Assembly: GCA_029204225.1 (NCBI GenBank)
Contig: CM055106.1
Location: 47,626,633-47,690,632 of the forward strand
Direction of reading: 5' to 3'
Source: Diphasiastrum complanatum
Taxonomy: Eukaryota > Streptophyta > Lycopodiopsida > Lycopodiales > Lycopodiaceae
Length of the DNA stretch: 64,000 nt
Part shown: one piece after another, positions 1-11,339 of the stretch
Layout: the number at the start of each line of letters is the position of its first letter
How positions within the stretch are numbered: the first letter of the stretch is position 1
Position numbers and translations under genes: made by a program
Notes under the pieces: generated by a model
The model's database searches: none
What the model was told of the DNA's origin: nothing
The model's input: only the letters and a program-made list of their open reading frames with translations

Positions 1-379
1 TCTATCAAAGCATTCTCATCCTTCACAAAGCCTAAATGATGTGTACATAGTCAGACTGTCGAATACCCAGTTCTTGAACACAATCTAAGACTATACAAGT
101 CTTAAGCTTCCATTCTAGTCTACAAGTCAGTTCTGAGAGAAGGAGTGTAGCTCAATCTTTGTTGTCCTCACCATATATTCACTAATCAATTTGAAATCAG
201 ATATGTTTATGTGAGAATCAAGCATGGTACTAGCCTAACCTCAAGCCTGTGATCAGTCAAATCTATGTCCCTGCACGGTCCCACTCGAGGGTGTGTAGAT
301 GTAGCGCAGGCATCCCAAAGAGAGCCGGGAACCACGACTTAGCTTCCCAGTCTTCAACTCTTGCCATCCAAACCCACTT

Positions 380-700
380 GACATACAAGCAGCCAACTCG
401 CCAACAACGATCAGACTTAACCAACTTGAAGTTCCTGAAAACCAACATTGAGATCCAACCTGGCGCCATGCCAGATCGGGGGTCCCGATGTGGATGACTT
501 CCCTCCAAGCAAGCCGCCCGACATACATCAAACTTAACCAACTCGAAGCTTCGTTACAAACGAATAACGTCCAATCCAAGCAAGCGGTCTGACTTACATC
601 AGACTTAACCAACTGAAAGCTTCGTCACGAGTGCTGGAAGCCAACCTGGCGCCACGCCAGATTGGACAGCCATAAACAGGTAACTTCCACCCAAGCAAGC
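380..700. repeat. Imperfect tandem repeat, three units
   Basis: Three diverged units lie at about 380-519, 520-590 and 591-700. Each carries a version of 'cagacttaaccaactcgaag', and each ends near 'ccaagcaagc'. The first and third also share a 'ccaacctggcgcca' block that the middle unit has lost. Short reading frames on both strands repeat with the same period and are products of the repeat, not genes. The origin could be the LTR or leader of a retroelement, but no TG...CA ends or primer site were found. Confidence 0.6.
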
Positions 701-815
701 CATCCAACTCAGCCGACAGGTTAGAGCCCGTTCCCCAATGGCTTAACCCATTCACGTTCATGCAAGGAACACTCAGAACCACAAGCCGCGACAGATATGG
801 AAACAACTAGTTCCT

Positions 816-889
816 GGACCAAATGGTCCTGACAGCATACCGCTGGCGCCACGGACCGAATGGTCCCGACGGCATACCGCTAGCGTCCC
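816..889. repeat. Two-copy 37-bp tandem repeat
   Basis: Units at 816-852 and 853-889 share 'ggacc.aatggtcc.gac.gcataccgct'. The GGACC...GGTCC core of each unit is itself an inverted repeat. The surrounding 1-1000 stretch holds no gene that I can recognise. Confidence 0.7.
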
Positions 890-1398
890 GGGATACGACC
901 CTCAGCTATGTGCCAGCTTAAAAATTTGGAAGCGGCCTTACAACTGGCGCTTTTACCGAACACTGAAACCCAGAAGGTAATCAGAGTCAGTTTGAGGAAA
1001 ATCCCACTTTATTGATAAATCTGAGAAGGTTACATTTCAAGTGTGTGACCGACCCTAGTCTCCGGGGCGCTAGCATGCCAAGGCGAGAGCCATGACAACA
1101 TTCCAGCAAGGGAGGCTGAGACTTGGTTGGAGCTCGCCCTGAGTCGCAACCCGCACTCCCCTATAGTATTGGTGTGATTCGGCACCCCCCCTCATACCAA
1201 GCACTCTACCCAAGCTGGTAAAGCACGTTTTTCTCTCTCTAGGATTTTCTCTTTCTAGAAAGTCATTTTCTCTCTCTATATTTTATTGATCCCCAAGCTT
1301 CCTTCAATCATGCCTAGATCGTGTGAGGTGATTGCACATCGATCTGAGCTCTTTGGACTCCGCTAGAACCGATCAAAGATTTTCAGCCATAGAAACTT

Positions 1399-1511
1399 GG
1401 CGCCGGCTGGATTCTGGTCACAGTGGCGCTGGGAGCGGCGCCGGCGCCATTGGCGCCGGGAGCAGCAGGGGTGCAGTTGGCGCCGGGGACATAGCTGGCG
1501 CCGATGGCGCC
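1399..1511. repeat. GGCGCC-rich island
   Basis: Seven copies of the palindrome GGCGCC start at 1399, 1437, 1443, 1452, 1479, 1497 and 1506. This is by far the most GC-rich part of the first 10 kb. Translated, it gives Gly/Ala runs on either strand, so the open frames here are compositional. More GGCGCC copies near 459, 645 and 844 suggest the whole 0.4-1.6 kb block has one origin. Confidence 0.7.
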
Positions 1512-1734
1512 GGAAGTAAAGCTTGTAAAGGTAGCTTTACAATAGTAGACCAGTTGGTGAACAGCCCTTCCACCTGTCAAAGAGGGTTAGAACACTAGAT
1601 AGGTACCTAACTATGTCAAGTTGCTAGATTTAGATGCATTCTACTCTTTTTCCTAACACTACTTCCACTAACTCTAATCCACTTATCACTGCTTCCACTA
1701 ACTCTAACCACATGCATTCATCTTGATAGAGGGT

Positions 1735-1811
<77 letters not shown>
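1735..1811. repeat. (GA)n microsatellite
   Basis: An almost pure GA run of about 37 dinucleotides. The 84-residue Arg/Glu frame crossing it is an artefact. From 1600 to 2270 nothing else is recognisable apart from short repeats of 'acttccactaactctaa' near 1660-1710. Confidence 0.95.
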
Positions 1812-1813
<2 letters not shown>

Positions 1814-2269
1814 GAATAGAGAAAGTGAGAGAGATAGAGGGAGAGAAGAGGGTAGAGATGGAGGTTAGCTCAAATGCTCAATGTCATGCTTATGGAAAAA
1901 TTTTAACTAGCATAAAGCAAAAACAATGGAAACTCAAAAGAACAAGCAAATCACAACAAGAGCATAAGCAAGATTGATTAGCAAATGAGGTGCTTTTTTA
2001 TCTTTGGGGTGGCCCTTGCCCCTTGCTTCCTATTGGCTACTTGCAAAAGATGGAATTGTAATCCACACCATCCACAAGAAACACAAATGAATCTATGGTG
2101 TAGGAAGAAACACACCCCACCTACCACCATTTGACTTTTGACTAATCTCGAAAAACTTGGTACTTAATTTAAGCTTAACTTTGGCCTTCTTACAGGTGCT
2201 CATTGGGCCATGGGCTTATACACGCATGATGCCACAACCCTCGCAACTATTATCGATTAATTTATTTAT

Positions 2270-4108
2270 TTACACTGTCATACCCTCAACATGGCCTCCG
2301 ACCTGAGGTAGTGCCGGTCCCTCGACACTATGGGGCTTAGTATAAGCTCCATTTAGCGCGTCGTTGGTGGATGAGATGTCTGGTCACCTCTTCCATGAAG
2401 TGCAATCTTGTTGTGCTCTTCTTGTCCTTGGAAAGTTAGAGGACTTATGGACGCCATCGAGCAAATACTGGTCAATCCAAGCTTGAAATTTAGATTGCCA
2501 GAGGTTGCCGAGAAGTGCCGGTCTATAGTACACTCGAGTCACTAGTAGTTGGTCTTCGACTTTTTAATCGATGGGAGAAAGTCGTCCCATTTGGTGGCGA
2601 TGCCCATCAAATACTCCAAGTCCCGAGCATATTGTGCGGCCGCGCGGACTATGGGATCTGGACAATTTACAAATTCTTTAAAAAACTGGACTAGAGCCCG
2701 CTTGGCATCTACATCCGTCTTCCACCCGTATTCAGAATGGATCTTTGGCTAGTTCGGGAGTTTCGATCATAATTTTGTCCATTGGGGTGTCGCACTCTAC
2801 CCATTTTGATCTACGTGAGTAGGAAACATAGTGGGCATTGACCCGTAGTTGGTGTGGACTTGTGAAATATGCCTTGATGGCCACAGGTTCTCTTTCAAAC
2901 AACTGCTTGTGCCATTCTAGTTAAGGGGACAATGATGGGATAAAGGCTTGCTTGTTGCCTTTGACCTCTTTGGTCATGACTGGTAGCTGCCAGCCGTCAC
3001 GTGAGATCTCATAGGGGTACTGGACCAAGTAGGCGTTGATTTCGTCCTTTACCGATTTTGGTCTTCTGAATGCGCGGTTGGCAGAAATGGATCTTGAGCC
3101 TTGGGATGAGGAGGCTTGTTCTTGGTTCAAATCCGCTTGCTGGGTGTTGTCAGGGCCTATATCTTGTCCTTGCTCTTGCGCATCTGAGCCCGTGGCTGCT
3201 TGCACTTGATCTTGGCTCTGGCTAGCTTGCGCAGCATCCAAAATTGGTGGCGGTGGAATCACCACTGGGGTTGGATGAGGTTTATGTGTCATGAGATTCT
3301 GGCACACCTTGAGGCCGCTCTTGGCCTGATTGAGCTCTTGGTTGGCACTCGTGCGATATTGTTAAATTTTGCTTAGTAGTTGTTCAAGGTTTGTGCATAT
3401 ACCAGCACCTGCTACTTGTAGAGATTCATCTCTGCTTGCGTAAGCTGTTTATCTACAGAACTGGTTGCGCTAACCAGGTGGCCTTCTTGTTTTGGAGCAC
3501 TTGCACCTCCTCTCCCAGGCATGTGTTTTTCGTTTCTGTAATTGTGCCTGGAGGGGGGATAGCCTTTGTGCAGCTTCTTGCTGGAGCTCCTAGACTTTTG
3601 CTAAGGCATCTGTGGCTGCTTTGAGAGGCCCATGATGTAGTTCCGAAGGCTCTCTTCGTGTTTTTTCAATTGAAGGACCTTGTCCTTTTGTGTCTGCTCA
3701 TGTTGACTGGCAACTACAGGCCTTGCTGGAGTTTGGTGAGTTCTGTTCGTAGCATTGTATTGTCTATGGCCAATTTTACTATTCGGACTTCCATTATTGC
3801 TTTGGTTGCCACCACCTGCTGGACACAATTTTCCAAAATTTGATACGCCGAAGATATATATGTCGGGACTGCTGGTGTGGGTGTTGGTACGTGGCTATCT
3901 GTTGTGGTGGTGGAATAATCTGCACATCAGCAGCAACATCATCTTCTACGAGCATCTCAAGCTCGACCATATCTTTCGGCTGTGTAGGATCAGCACGTTG
4001 AGGAGATATGATATATGTTTGTTGAATTAATGCTTCATCCGGCAATGGTTTATCGCCCTCAGCACCTTGTTGACTGATAGCACTACTGGATTTTCTTGTT
4101 CTAATCAC
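2270..4108 (-). pseudogene. Decayed TE-like coding region, Gln/Pro-rich with coiled-coil
   Basis: Read leftward from 4108, the minus strand carries one recognisable but broken coding region. It starts with an acidic stretch with polar Gln/Pro runs (4108-3794) and a Gln/Lys-rich coiled-coil-like part (3828-3500, with 'KAATDALAKV' then a stop and 'ELQQEAAQRL'). A Gln/Ser-rich linker (3307-3100) follows, then a more globular part (about 3080-2400) with Trp- and Tyr-rich motifs such as 'YFTSPHQLRVNAHYVSYS' and 'ARDLEYLMGIATKWDDF'. At least three frameshifts and several stops break it. The layout of a low-complexity N-terminus and compact C-terminus would suit a retroelement gag or a transposon accessory protein, but I do not recognise the family. 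No zinc knuckle, protease or polymerase motif is visible. Confidence 0.45.
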
Positions 4109-4350
4109 TGCAATTTTTTATACATCGCTTCCACAAAGCTAAAACTCTATAATCAAGGTAATTTGTGCATAGAAAGGGAATCGACTTAGTTGATCCAGCG
4201 ACTTCGAAGCTATGATCAGTAGGACAGACTTCGAAGTCGGTCTGATTACCAAATCGATAGACTTAGTTTCATACACCAAGGATTCCATGTTGCTGCATTT
4301 TTGTCACAACAAGAATTGAAGGTTGATCCACTTGTCGAATTCCAACAAAG

Positions 4351-4591
4351 CTAACCTTTGCAAGCTCTTTTGTGTCCTTGTCTCACTGAGATGGAACTTC
4401 AGAATTCTCTACGAAGGTTCTTGGCCACTAGAACTGAAAATTTGGGTGTCTGCAAGGGTTCTCCTCATTCGCTCATCTTTTTTCAACTTGGGAACCTTCG
4501 CAAGACCACTTGTACTGAGAACTAACCTTCGTAAGCTTCTCTGTGCCCTTGTCTCAGTGAGATGGAACTTCAGAGAGCTCTGCGAAGGTTC
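4351..4591. repeat. Pair of ~70-bp direct repeats
   Basis: Copies at 4351-4420 and 4522-4591 share 'ctaacctt.g.aagct' through 'tctca.tgagatggaactt' to 'cgaaggttc' at roughly 85% identity. About 100 bp separates them. Further 'accttcgca' fragments lie at 4490 and 4681. No protein role is likely. From 4110 to 5050 no gene is recognised. Confidence 0.7.
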
Positions 4592-5049
4592 TTATGAAGA
4601 TCTGAATTTTTTTTATTTTTCAAGGATTTTTTGAAATTTTTATGATTTTTTTGAGATTTTTCAAGCTTTGATTGGTAGGAACCTTCGCAGGCTTCCATGC
4701 AGGTCTGGGATAGTATCCTAGAGCTACTGCCAATCGTGTGAAGGTTAATTCCCATTGGATTTTGAATAAACAAAATTTGATGAGATTTTTGTCTCTTTTC
4801 TCTCCAAAAATAGATTCGAGCTATTTTATGGTTTTTTTAGTTTTGTGAATGGATGCCAAGTTCTTAGAGGCTGTTTTGGATCTCCACTACCCTTTCACAG
4901 CTCCTTCGCTAGCTGAGAACAGTCCAAGCACAAGAAATCAGACAAAACAAGCTAAATCTACTCCAAAAAACACCTAAAAGCACTCCCATTCGAAAGTCGA
5001 CCTGATAGAGCCGAGTCTTCACGAGCACGAGCCCATTTTTATGGTGTTG

Positions 5050-5200
5050 ACCCCTCACAGGCCAGAACCCACCTTAATGGCGCTTTTGCTACCCACGGTG
5101 CTCATATTGAAAAGCGAACTCCCAAGTTGGATCTACCCAAGTTTTTGACGGTAGTTCGGACCCTCAACAATTTTTGCAAATCTTTGAGAATGTGTGTGGG
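5050..5200 (+). pseudogene. Ty3/gypsy gag scrap
   Basis: A short stretch reads 'KRTPKLDLPKF', then after a one-base frame change 'DGSSDPQQFLQIFENVCG'. The pattern (PKL-lP-F-G--dP-qFL---E) is the usual start of the plant gypsy gag core. It ends where the ATGACTCG minisatellite begins. It is too short to date or to assign to a clade. Confidence 0.5.
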
Positions 5201-5201
5201 A

Positions 5202-5500
5202 TGACTCGCAAAAAATGACTCGTGCAAGAGTAATTTACTACTCGCAGATGACTCGTACAGAAGATGACTCGCAAAACAAATGACTCGTGCAAGAGTAATT
5301 TACTACTCGCAGATGACTCGTACAGCAGATGACTCGAAAAAAAAATGACTCGTGCAAGAGTAATTTACTACTCGCAGATGACTCGCAAAAAAATGACTTG
5401 TGCAAGACTGGTAGAGGTAATAACTCAGAATTTAACAAAAAATGACTCGTACAGCACGAAAATGACTCGCATAACACAAAAAATGACTCATACAAACTTG
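5202..5500. repeat. Minisatellite built on ATGACTCG
   Basis: Three long units of about 63-66 bp (from about 5208, 5273 and 5340) share 'atgactcgtgcaagagtaat', 'ttactactcgcag' and 'atgactc'. They are followed by shorter degenerate units to about 5500. ATGACTC recurs roughly a dozen times in 300 bp, and the same octamer seeds both the long and the short period. Frames across it on both strands are repeat artefacts. Confidence 0.85.
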
Positions 5501-5639
5501 GCTCACAGATCCGAAGAAGGCAAAAAAAAAGACTTAGATGACTCCTACAGTTGCGGTACTCTTGGTACAGGTGATCTAAGATCAAGAATAATGACGAGAA
5601 TCCTCTCACTCTCCATGATGGTGTTGATTCAGTACAGAT

Positions 5640-7750
5640 AGATAGTGATAGTGAGGGGGTTTTGATTGAGTGTTGTCTTCAGTACAAATAGATAGTGAGG
5701 GGGTTTTCGCTATCTATCTCTCCTACGAATTGCTAGATGAGCGAGCCGCCTGACCATTCAAGCATGTTAGAGGCGTTGCCATATCAAGCTGAAGAATCGA
5801 ACACCTGGCTCCAAAACATTGAAGGAGCATTGAGGAATGATGGCCGATTTCCATAAGTGAATTGAGAGCTGGTTTATTACCATCGGCAGAGGGCAGCTAC
5901 ATTGCAGGCACTGGTTCATCCTACATCGCAGGCCCATGGCTTATGTGCAGGTTCATAACTCCAAGGCTAGTTCATAACAGAGTGAAGTACAAATTACTAG
6001 CCCTGAGCACACATTTACTTCTGTCTCTGAGCGCATGAGCACACATCAGATAGTTAATAAATTAGTGAGGAGACCATCAGAGCTCGAGCCAGCAGGCCAG
6101 GCAACCAAAATAGATATGAAGAACGCAGGCCAGATCTAAGGAAGAAGATCAAGACAGAGAATGGTTGTGAAAAAGCAGCAGTCAGAGAAGAATAGAACCA
6201 CAGAGGGCCTATTGATCAACGCTCATGTGCATGTGGACCAAAGAATAATGAGACAACAAATAATGCATTGGTGGTCGCTCTATCACCAGTCCGTAGTGAT
6301 ACTCTCAGAGGAATTTCCCAATAATGGAAGAGGTATCTCCCTGACCAGGAGCCCCAGTTGTGAAGTGGATACGTGCTGTCAGCACAACAATAGATAGTTT
6401 CATGGCTCCTCATACTCTCTCAATTCACCATAGTGGTGAATGCTCAGAGAGACTTAGATAAATTTAACAAGAGAGACTGCTGCATCTCCACCACTTCTCC
6501 AAAGCATGATGATGCCTCCCTACCTGACCTGTGAGTGCCTTGTTGCATGATGCAGATGCTACGCTATTGCCTGCTGAAGCGTTGCTGACCTGTGAGTGCC
6601 TTGTTGCGTGATGCAAATGCTACTCTACTGCCTGCTGAAGCGTCGCTGATCCCTGTCCACAGAAGTTGCACCTACTGTGGAGCTGTGCTCCTACTGGCGC
6701 CCTGCTGCCTGTTGGAGATCAGTCTGGGATGCTCATTGAATAGATTGCCGCAGGATTTTTTGAAGCATGACCAGGAATAGGAAAGAGGATTGCACCAGCC
6801 CCTGCTCCTCAAGCATCCTCTTCAAACTGTGGCAGCGATAGTCGTGTCCCAACCAAGATCGAACAATAGCCTGGCTGCTCGCGCGCTTCCTCTTAGCAGA
6901 AAAAGAATCAGCCAGCGGCCTTCCCTGCATCCCATCTTTTCTTTTCTCTACAGCCATCGTTGGAAAGAATCGTTTCTCTTGCATCACTCTCCTTCCTCAC
7001 ACCCTCCATAGCGGGAAAAAAACGTTTAATCAAGGTTACCTTAGTTACCACAACTGCTCATCTTCCTTCCCCATTCCGCCCTCACAGGAAGAAGGCATCT
7101 GCTTAACACTAGATCCACCAGGTCGCGCCTTCTTGTGGTTAACAGCCTGTGCTGCAAACCAACTGCAGGCATTGGTCCTCCTATCTATAATGATTGAATC
7201 TATCTAAAATCGCGGCTGGAGGCTGATATCACCACACGGCTGGAGGTTGAAAAACAAGTGCTCAGGCTGTTGAATGCTCTATAAGATTAGAGTGGCCATC
7301 ACCCTCAATGAGTCTTTCAGAAAACCTTCGAGGAGCCGAGCCGTCTTTGCTCAAAGACCCTCAATGAGCAAAACCCTTAGGGTGAGTCCTTGTAAAGTAG
7401 AAGACAAGCAAAGAAGGTGTTCGAAATGGCTTAAAAAATCAAGGAAGAGTAGTTACAAAAGTAAAGAAAGCAAAAAAAAAAGAGCGGCAACGGTGCCAAT
7501 GTTGGATCTTCAGCATCCACATTGGCTATGGCTCCAACTAGCATGACTATGGCAGTCTGCCAACTAGTCTACGCTATGGCTTCTCCAACTAGTTTGGATA
7601 TGGATGCAAGAAGGATAGTCATGAGCATGTTGGTGAGTATTCTAATGGGTAAGATCCACTCTTCTCTATTTTCTAACAAATGACGGCTTAACCTAAAAGA
7701 TAAAACCCTAAACTAAATCTCATCCTCTAAGGCTTACCTTACTAGAGAAT
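5640..7750. other. Interval without a recognisable gene
   Basis: Only short open frames occur, none with a recognisable motif. A small plus-strand frame starts with ATG near 5737 and runs about 39 codons ('MSEPPDHSSMLEALPYQ'). It could be a gag start, but it is too short to support. The 6400-7020 part is GC-richer and holds the tandem duplication described separately. Confidence 0.4.
6525..6646. repeat. Two-copy 61-bp tandem duplication
   Basis: Copies at 6525-6585 and 6586-6646 both begin 'tgacctgtgagtgccttgtt' and end 'cctgctgaagcgt.gc'. They differ at only a few bases, so the duplication is fairly recent. Confidence 0.85.
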
Positions 7751-7759
7751 GGAGGGCCT

Positions 7760-8110
7760 ACATTAACTTAACCTGTTGCCAGATAAATAATATACAATAC
7801 AATGTGAAGTAACACAGTACATGAAACCACACAAGGGAGAAAACTCAGAGAGAAAGATAGGCTTGTATTGCAAATGAGGTTCTTCTCGAAAATGGACTCT
7901 TCCACTCCTATTTATACTTGGAGTGGTGGTCACTTACAAAAATGCACTGTGGGATAAGTAAGCCACATAGACTAACTTACTTTGAATCACACTGGTGCCA
8001 TGGGACAAACCCCCAATAGGCCTTTGTGACTAACTTTTACATAACTTGAAATTACATGTCTATGTGCAGTGCCCACGACAATTTAAACTTAGAACTAAAT
8101 AACTTAAGTC
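7760..8110 (-). mobile_element. Possible reverse-oriented LTR
   Basis: On the minus strand this stretch has a TATA-like 'agtataaatagg' near 7910, followed by a pyrimidine-rich transcribed-leader-like segment ('cctatctttctctctgag'). This is the usual look of an LTR U3-R region. It sits just left of a minus-strand Copia pol, where that element's 3' LTR would be expected. No matching second copy, primer site or clean ends were found, so the call is tentative. Confidence 0.3.
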
Positions 8111-8167
8111 AGTACGGATACGGTAAAAGCCTCAACTTGCTGGGCAAGTTCTACATTTAAATCCAGT

Positions 8168-8550
8168 CCCAAAACTAGACAACGCTGATCTTGAACTAGT
8201 TAAGGCATGGAAGATCAAGGATCAGAAGGCCCTAGCATCAATCACGTTGAATCTGGCCGACTCCGAAATATCTCACGTTACCACATGCAAATCCTCTAAG
8301 GAAGCATTAGATTTATTATTGAATCTATATGAGAAACAAGATGTGACCACAAGGTTACACTTCAGAAGGAAGTTTTTTACGCTCGGAGTCTATGATTCAA
8401 CAACCATCACTTCTCACATCAACACTTTCAAATTTTTCTAGATCAATTGTCAGCTATAGGATGCGCTATTCAAGATGATGATGTTGTTATGACCTTGTTT
8501 TCTTCTTTACCAAAGTCCTACGAGAACTTTGTTGTGATGATCTCCAGTGG
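8168..8550 (+). pseudogene. Ty1/copia gag fragment
   Basis: The plus strand reads through the middle of a Copia gag core of the UBN2/retrotran_gag family. Segments 'ELVKAWKIKDQKALASITL', 'SKEALDLLLNLYEKQD', 'LHFRRKFFTLGVYD' and 'HINTFK' are followed after a one-base shift by 'FSSLPKSYENFVVMI'. The N-terminal 60-80 residues and the zinc knuckle are missing. At about 8545 it passes directly into the reverse complement of a Copia RNase H, so its natural continuation is lost. A related gag occurs at 20.7 kb. Confidence 0.8.
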
Positions 8551-11010
8551 ATTTTCTGGTTAAGGCATTTCCTCCCCAATTTGAGTCGGAGTAGCCTTGA
8601 AGAACCAATGGATTGATAGCATTTCTATCATAGCATAAAATGTGATCTAAAGTTCCTTGAATATATCTCATCACTCTCTTTAATGCTTTCCAATGTAAGA
8701 TCCTAGGATTAGACATATATTGACATAGTGCTGACAATGTATGTTAAATCTGGTCTGGTGCAAAGCATGGCATACATCAAAGATCCTATAAGTGAAAGAT
8801 AAGGGTACTTCGCTAAGTCGAGTACTTTACTTTCGGTATTAACACAAGAAGGTTTAGTCAATGTCATAACTGGATCCATTGGAGTATCAATTGGTTTGCA
8901 ATCAGAGATATGGAATTTTTCTAGAATGGTTTTTATTGGCTTAGATAGATTTTCTTATGAAATCTATCTCTAGTGATGTGTACTTCTAATAATGAATGAA
9001 CAGTGCCTAGATCAGTCATGTCAAATTCTTTTGACAGATCACTCTTAGTAGTGTGCAGTAAGAAAGTGTCATTAGAAAACATAAATGCATCATCTACATA
9101 CAGAGCTATGTGAACTTAATTGACATCTATGTATTTGGAATAAACATTACAGTCAGCAGAATTGTTCGCAAAACCTAATTGAATGAGATAAGCGTTGATC
9201 CTTTCGAACCAAGCTCTTGTGGCTTGTTTCAAGCCATAGATTTCTTTGTGAAGCTTGCACACTTTGTGCTCTTGGCCTTTGACTTCGAATCCTTCGGGTT
9301 GGAAGGTGTACAACTCCTCTTCAACGTAGTCATTGAGAAAGACTATCTTGACATCCATTTGATGCATTTCGAGGTCTTCCGCCGCTACTAACTTAATCAA
9401 AAACCTGATTGACTGCATTTTGACAACAATAATAATTTTTTTTTTGATAATCCACTCCTTGGCCTTGAGTGAATCCTTTTGCCACTAGTTGTGCTATCCA
9501 TTTTGTGATTGAACCATCAGAGTTGATCTTCATTTTGAAGATCCACTTGGTATCAATAAGTCTCTTGTGAGTGGGGAAGTGGACCAGTGTCCAGGTCTGG
9601 TTCGTCAAAAGTGAGTTGTACTTGTTTTCCATAGCTTCTTTCCACTTCACAACATCCTTAGAGTTGATTTCTTCGGCTAGAGTCTCTGGATCTTTTGATG
9701 AAGCCTAGAAAGATTGAGGTGTATATCTCTCAGAAACTGTTCAAGTTCTTGAGGATTTTCAAACAATCTATTGACCAGATTGTGATGGTGTTTCTTCTTG
9801 ATTTTGTTCAGATCAGTTCGAACTAGCTTTGGTCTGGTGACAGGTGTTGTCGGCTGCTTGGCTTCTGTAGCTATAGCTATAGGTTTTGTAGAAGAAACAT
9901 CACGAGTGGAAGATTCTATGTTTTGTAAAATAGAATGAAACGACACAGTATCATTGATCAATGATTGTTTGAGGTCATAGAAGGCATCTTCCTTATTACA
10001 TCTCTAGAAACAAATGCTACATTGGTAGATGAATCATAAACTTTATAAGCATTATGGTCATCAGGATAGCCAATAAAAATACATTTATTTGACCTCTCAT
10101 CCAATTTCTTCCTAAGCTTTTTAAGAACATGAACAAAACATATACAACCAAAGATTTTTAGATGGCTGACACTAGGCTTGTGTCCATGTCACACTTGATA
10201 AGGAGTTATGTTATGAACAGCTTTGGTGTTGGATCTGTTATGAACATAACAGGCTGTGGCAGTAGCTTCTGTCCAGAATTTTGCAAGTAAGTGCAATTGA
10301 TGCATCATAGATCTAGCTGAATTAAGAAGCGTTCGATCCATAAAATCAAATGCATCTCCTAAGGATGGAGTTGGCATTGAACCACAAAGATCGCTATGTA
10401 CAAGATCTAATACACGTTTTGTCTTAATGGAATGTGTTCTGGGAAATCTGCTTCTAGAGTGTTTGCCATAGATACAAGATTCACAGAGGAATGATTTCCT
10501 ATCTAATGAAAGAGAGAAATACAATCCATGAACTAAATTATTATAATGCATGTAAGAAAGTGACCTTGTATTCACGTGTCCAAATAGACTATGCCACAGT
10601 ATAGCATGATTGTTTATGTTTTCATTTGAAGTACTAGCTAAAGCAACTGAGTCACATAACACATATAAATTTTTTTGACTCGTGTGCAGGTACTCATAGT
10701 AGTATCTTCATCAAAGATTGTACATTGTTTAGATAAGAAAGTAACAATGTAGCCCTCATTAGTTATCTTTAACAGATTCTTATATAGCTGAAGTACGTGA
10801 AGAACATTTGGAATAGAGATAGAAAGATTGTTCTTGAACAAAAACCTTGATTGTTCCTTTGCCTTCAACGTGGATGGTGCTTGAATCTTCAAGGTAGATG
10901 AATTGTTGTCTGGTACAAGCTTCGTATTTAGTAAACCACCCCCTTCGAGGAATCATGTGTTGGGTTGCACCACTGCCCAGATACCAACAGTCGTAGTCTT
11001 CACATTGCTA
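8535..11010 (-). mobile_element. Ty1/copia pol, reverse strand, truncated
   Basis: Read from right to left, the domains appear in Copia order. A protease remnant (11010-10640) has 'SGATQHMIPRRGW'. The pre-integrase and integrase zinc region (10600-10390) has 'HSLFGHVN' and 'CESCIYGKHSR'. The integrase tail (to 10189) has 'AKFWTEATATACYVHNR'. A polar linker (9961-9677) precedes the RVT_2 reverse transcriptase (9650-8760), which has 'WTLVHFPTHKRLIDTKWIFK', 'YGLKQATRAWFERI' and 'YPYLSLIGSLMYAML'. The RNase H start (8760-8545) has 'YSDSNWGGNALTRKSTG'. Most of the integrase catalytic core is missing: the frame jumps from 'SLGDAFDFMDR' straight to the tail. Several frameshifts are present. RNase H stops abruptly at the junction with the gag fragment. 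No flanking LTR or primer site is certain. Confidence 0.85.
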
Positions 11011-11064
11011 CTTTTATTATAAGCCATTAACAGTTCTGACGATTTGTCTCAATTAGGGAAAGTT

Positions 11065-11315
11065 TGGATTCAAAATGGGCCCTTTGTCAAGATGCTTTTG
11101 TTGACTTCACATGCTTTAAGCCTCCAAATGAACCAATAATCTTATAACATGTGTACAACATTATAACCGTACTCACCAGACGGAAAAAGTGTTCAAGTTT
11201 TCAGGTATTTTTTATTATTTGAATAACTCTTGTCGGACAAAAATAATTATTTTATTGGACAATATGTGTTGCTCGTATGTTAAATATCTGCCCGAATAGT
11301 TTAACTAGCATTAGT
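11065..11315 (+). repeat. Dispersed repeat, copy A
   Basis: Shares blocks in the same order with the reverse complement of 40610-40860: 'gggccctttgt.aagat', 'ccaataat', 'acatgtgt', 'cttgtcggacaaa', 'ttggaca/taatat', 'ctgcccga' and 'gtttaacta'. Overall similarity is modest, with indels. There is no coding potential. Confidence 0.5.
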
Positions 11316-11339
11316 TTTTTGACCTATAGTTCTCCTGCA

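Noticed and set aside
253-806. Several overlapping minus-strand frames of 70-119 codons
   Set aside because: They repeat with the period of the tandem array, overlap each other in different frames and match no protein family.
1723-1977. 84-codon frame rich in Arg and Glu across the GA tract
   Set aside because: It is a translation of a (GA)n microsatellite. The same applies to the Ser/Leu frame at 39305-39517.
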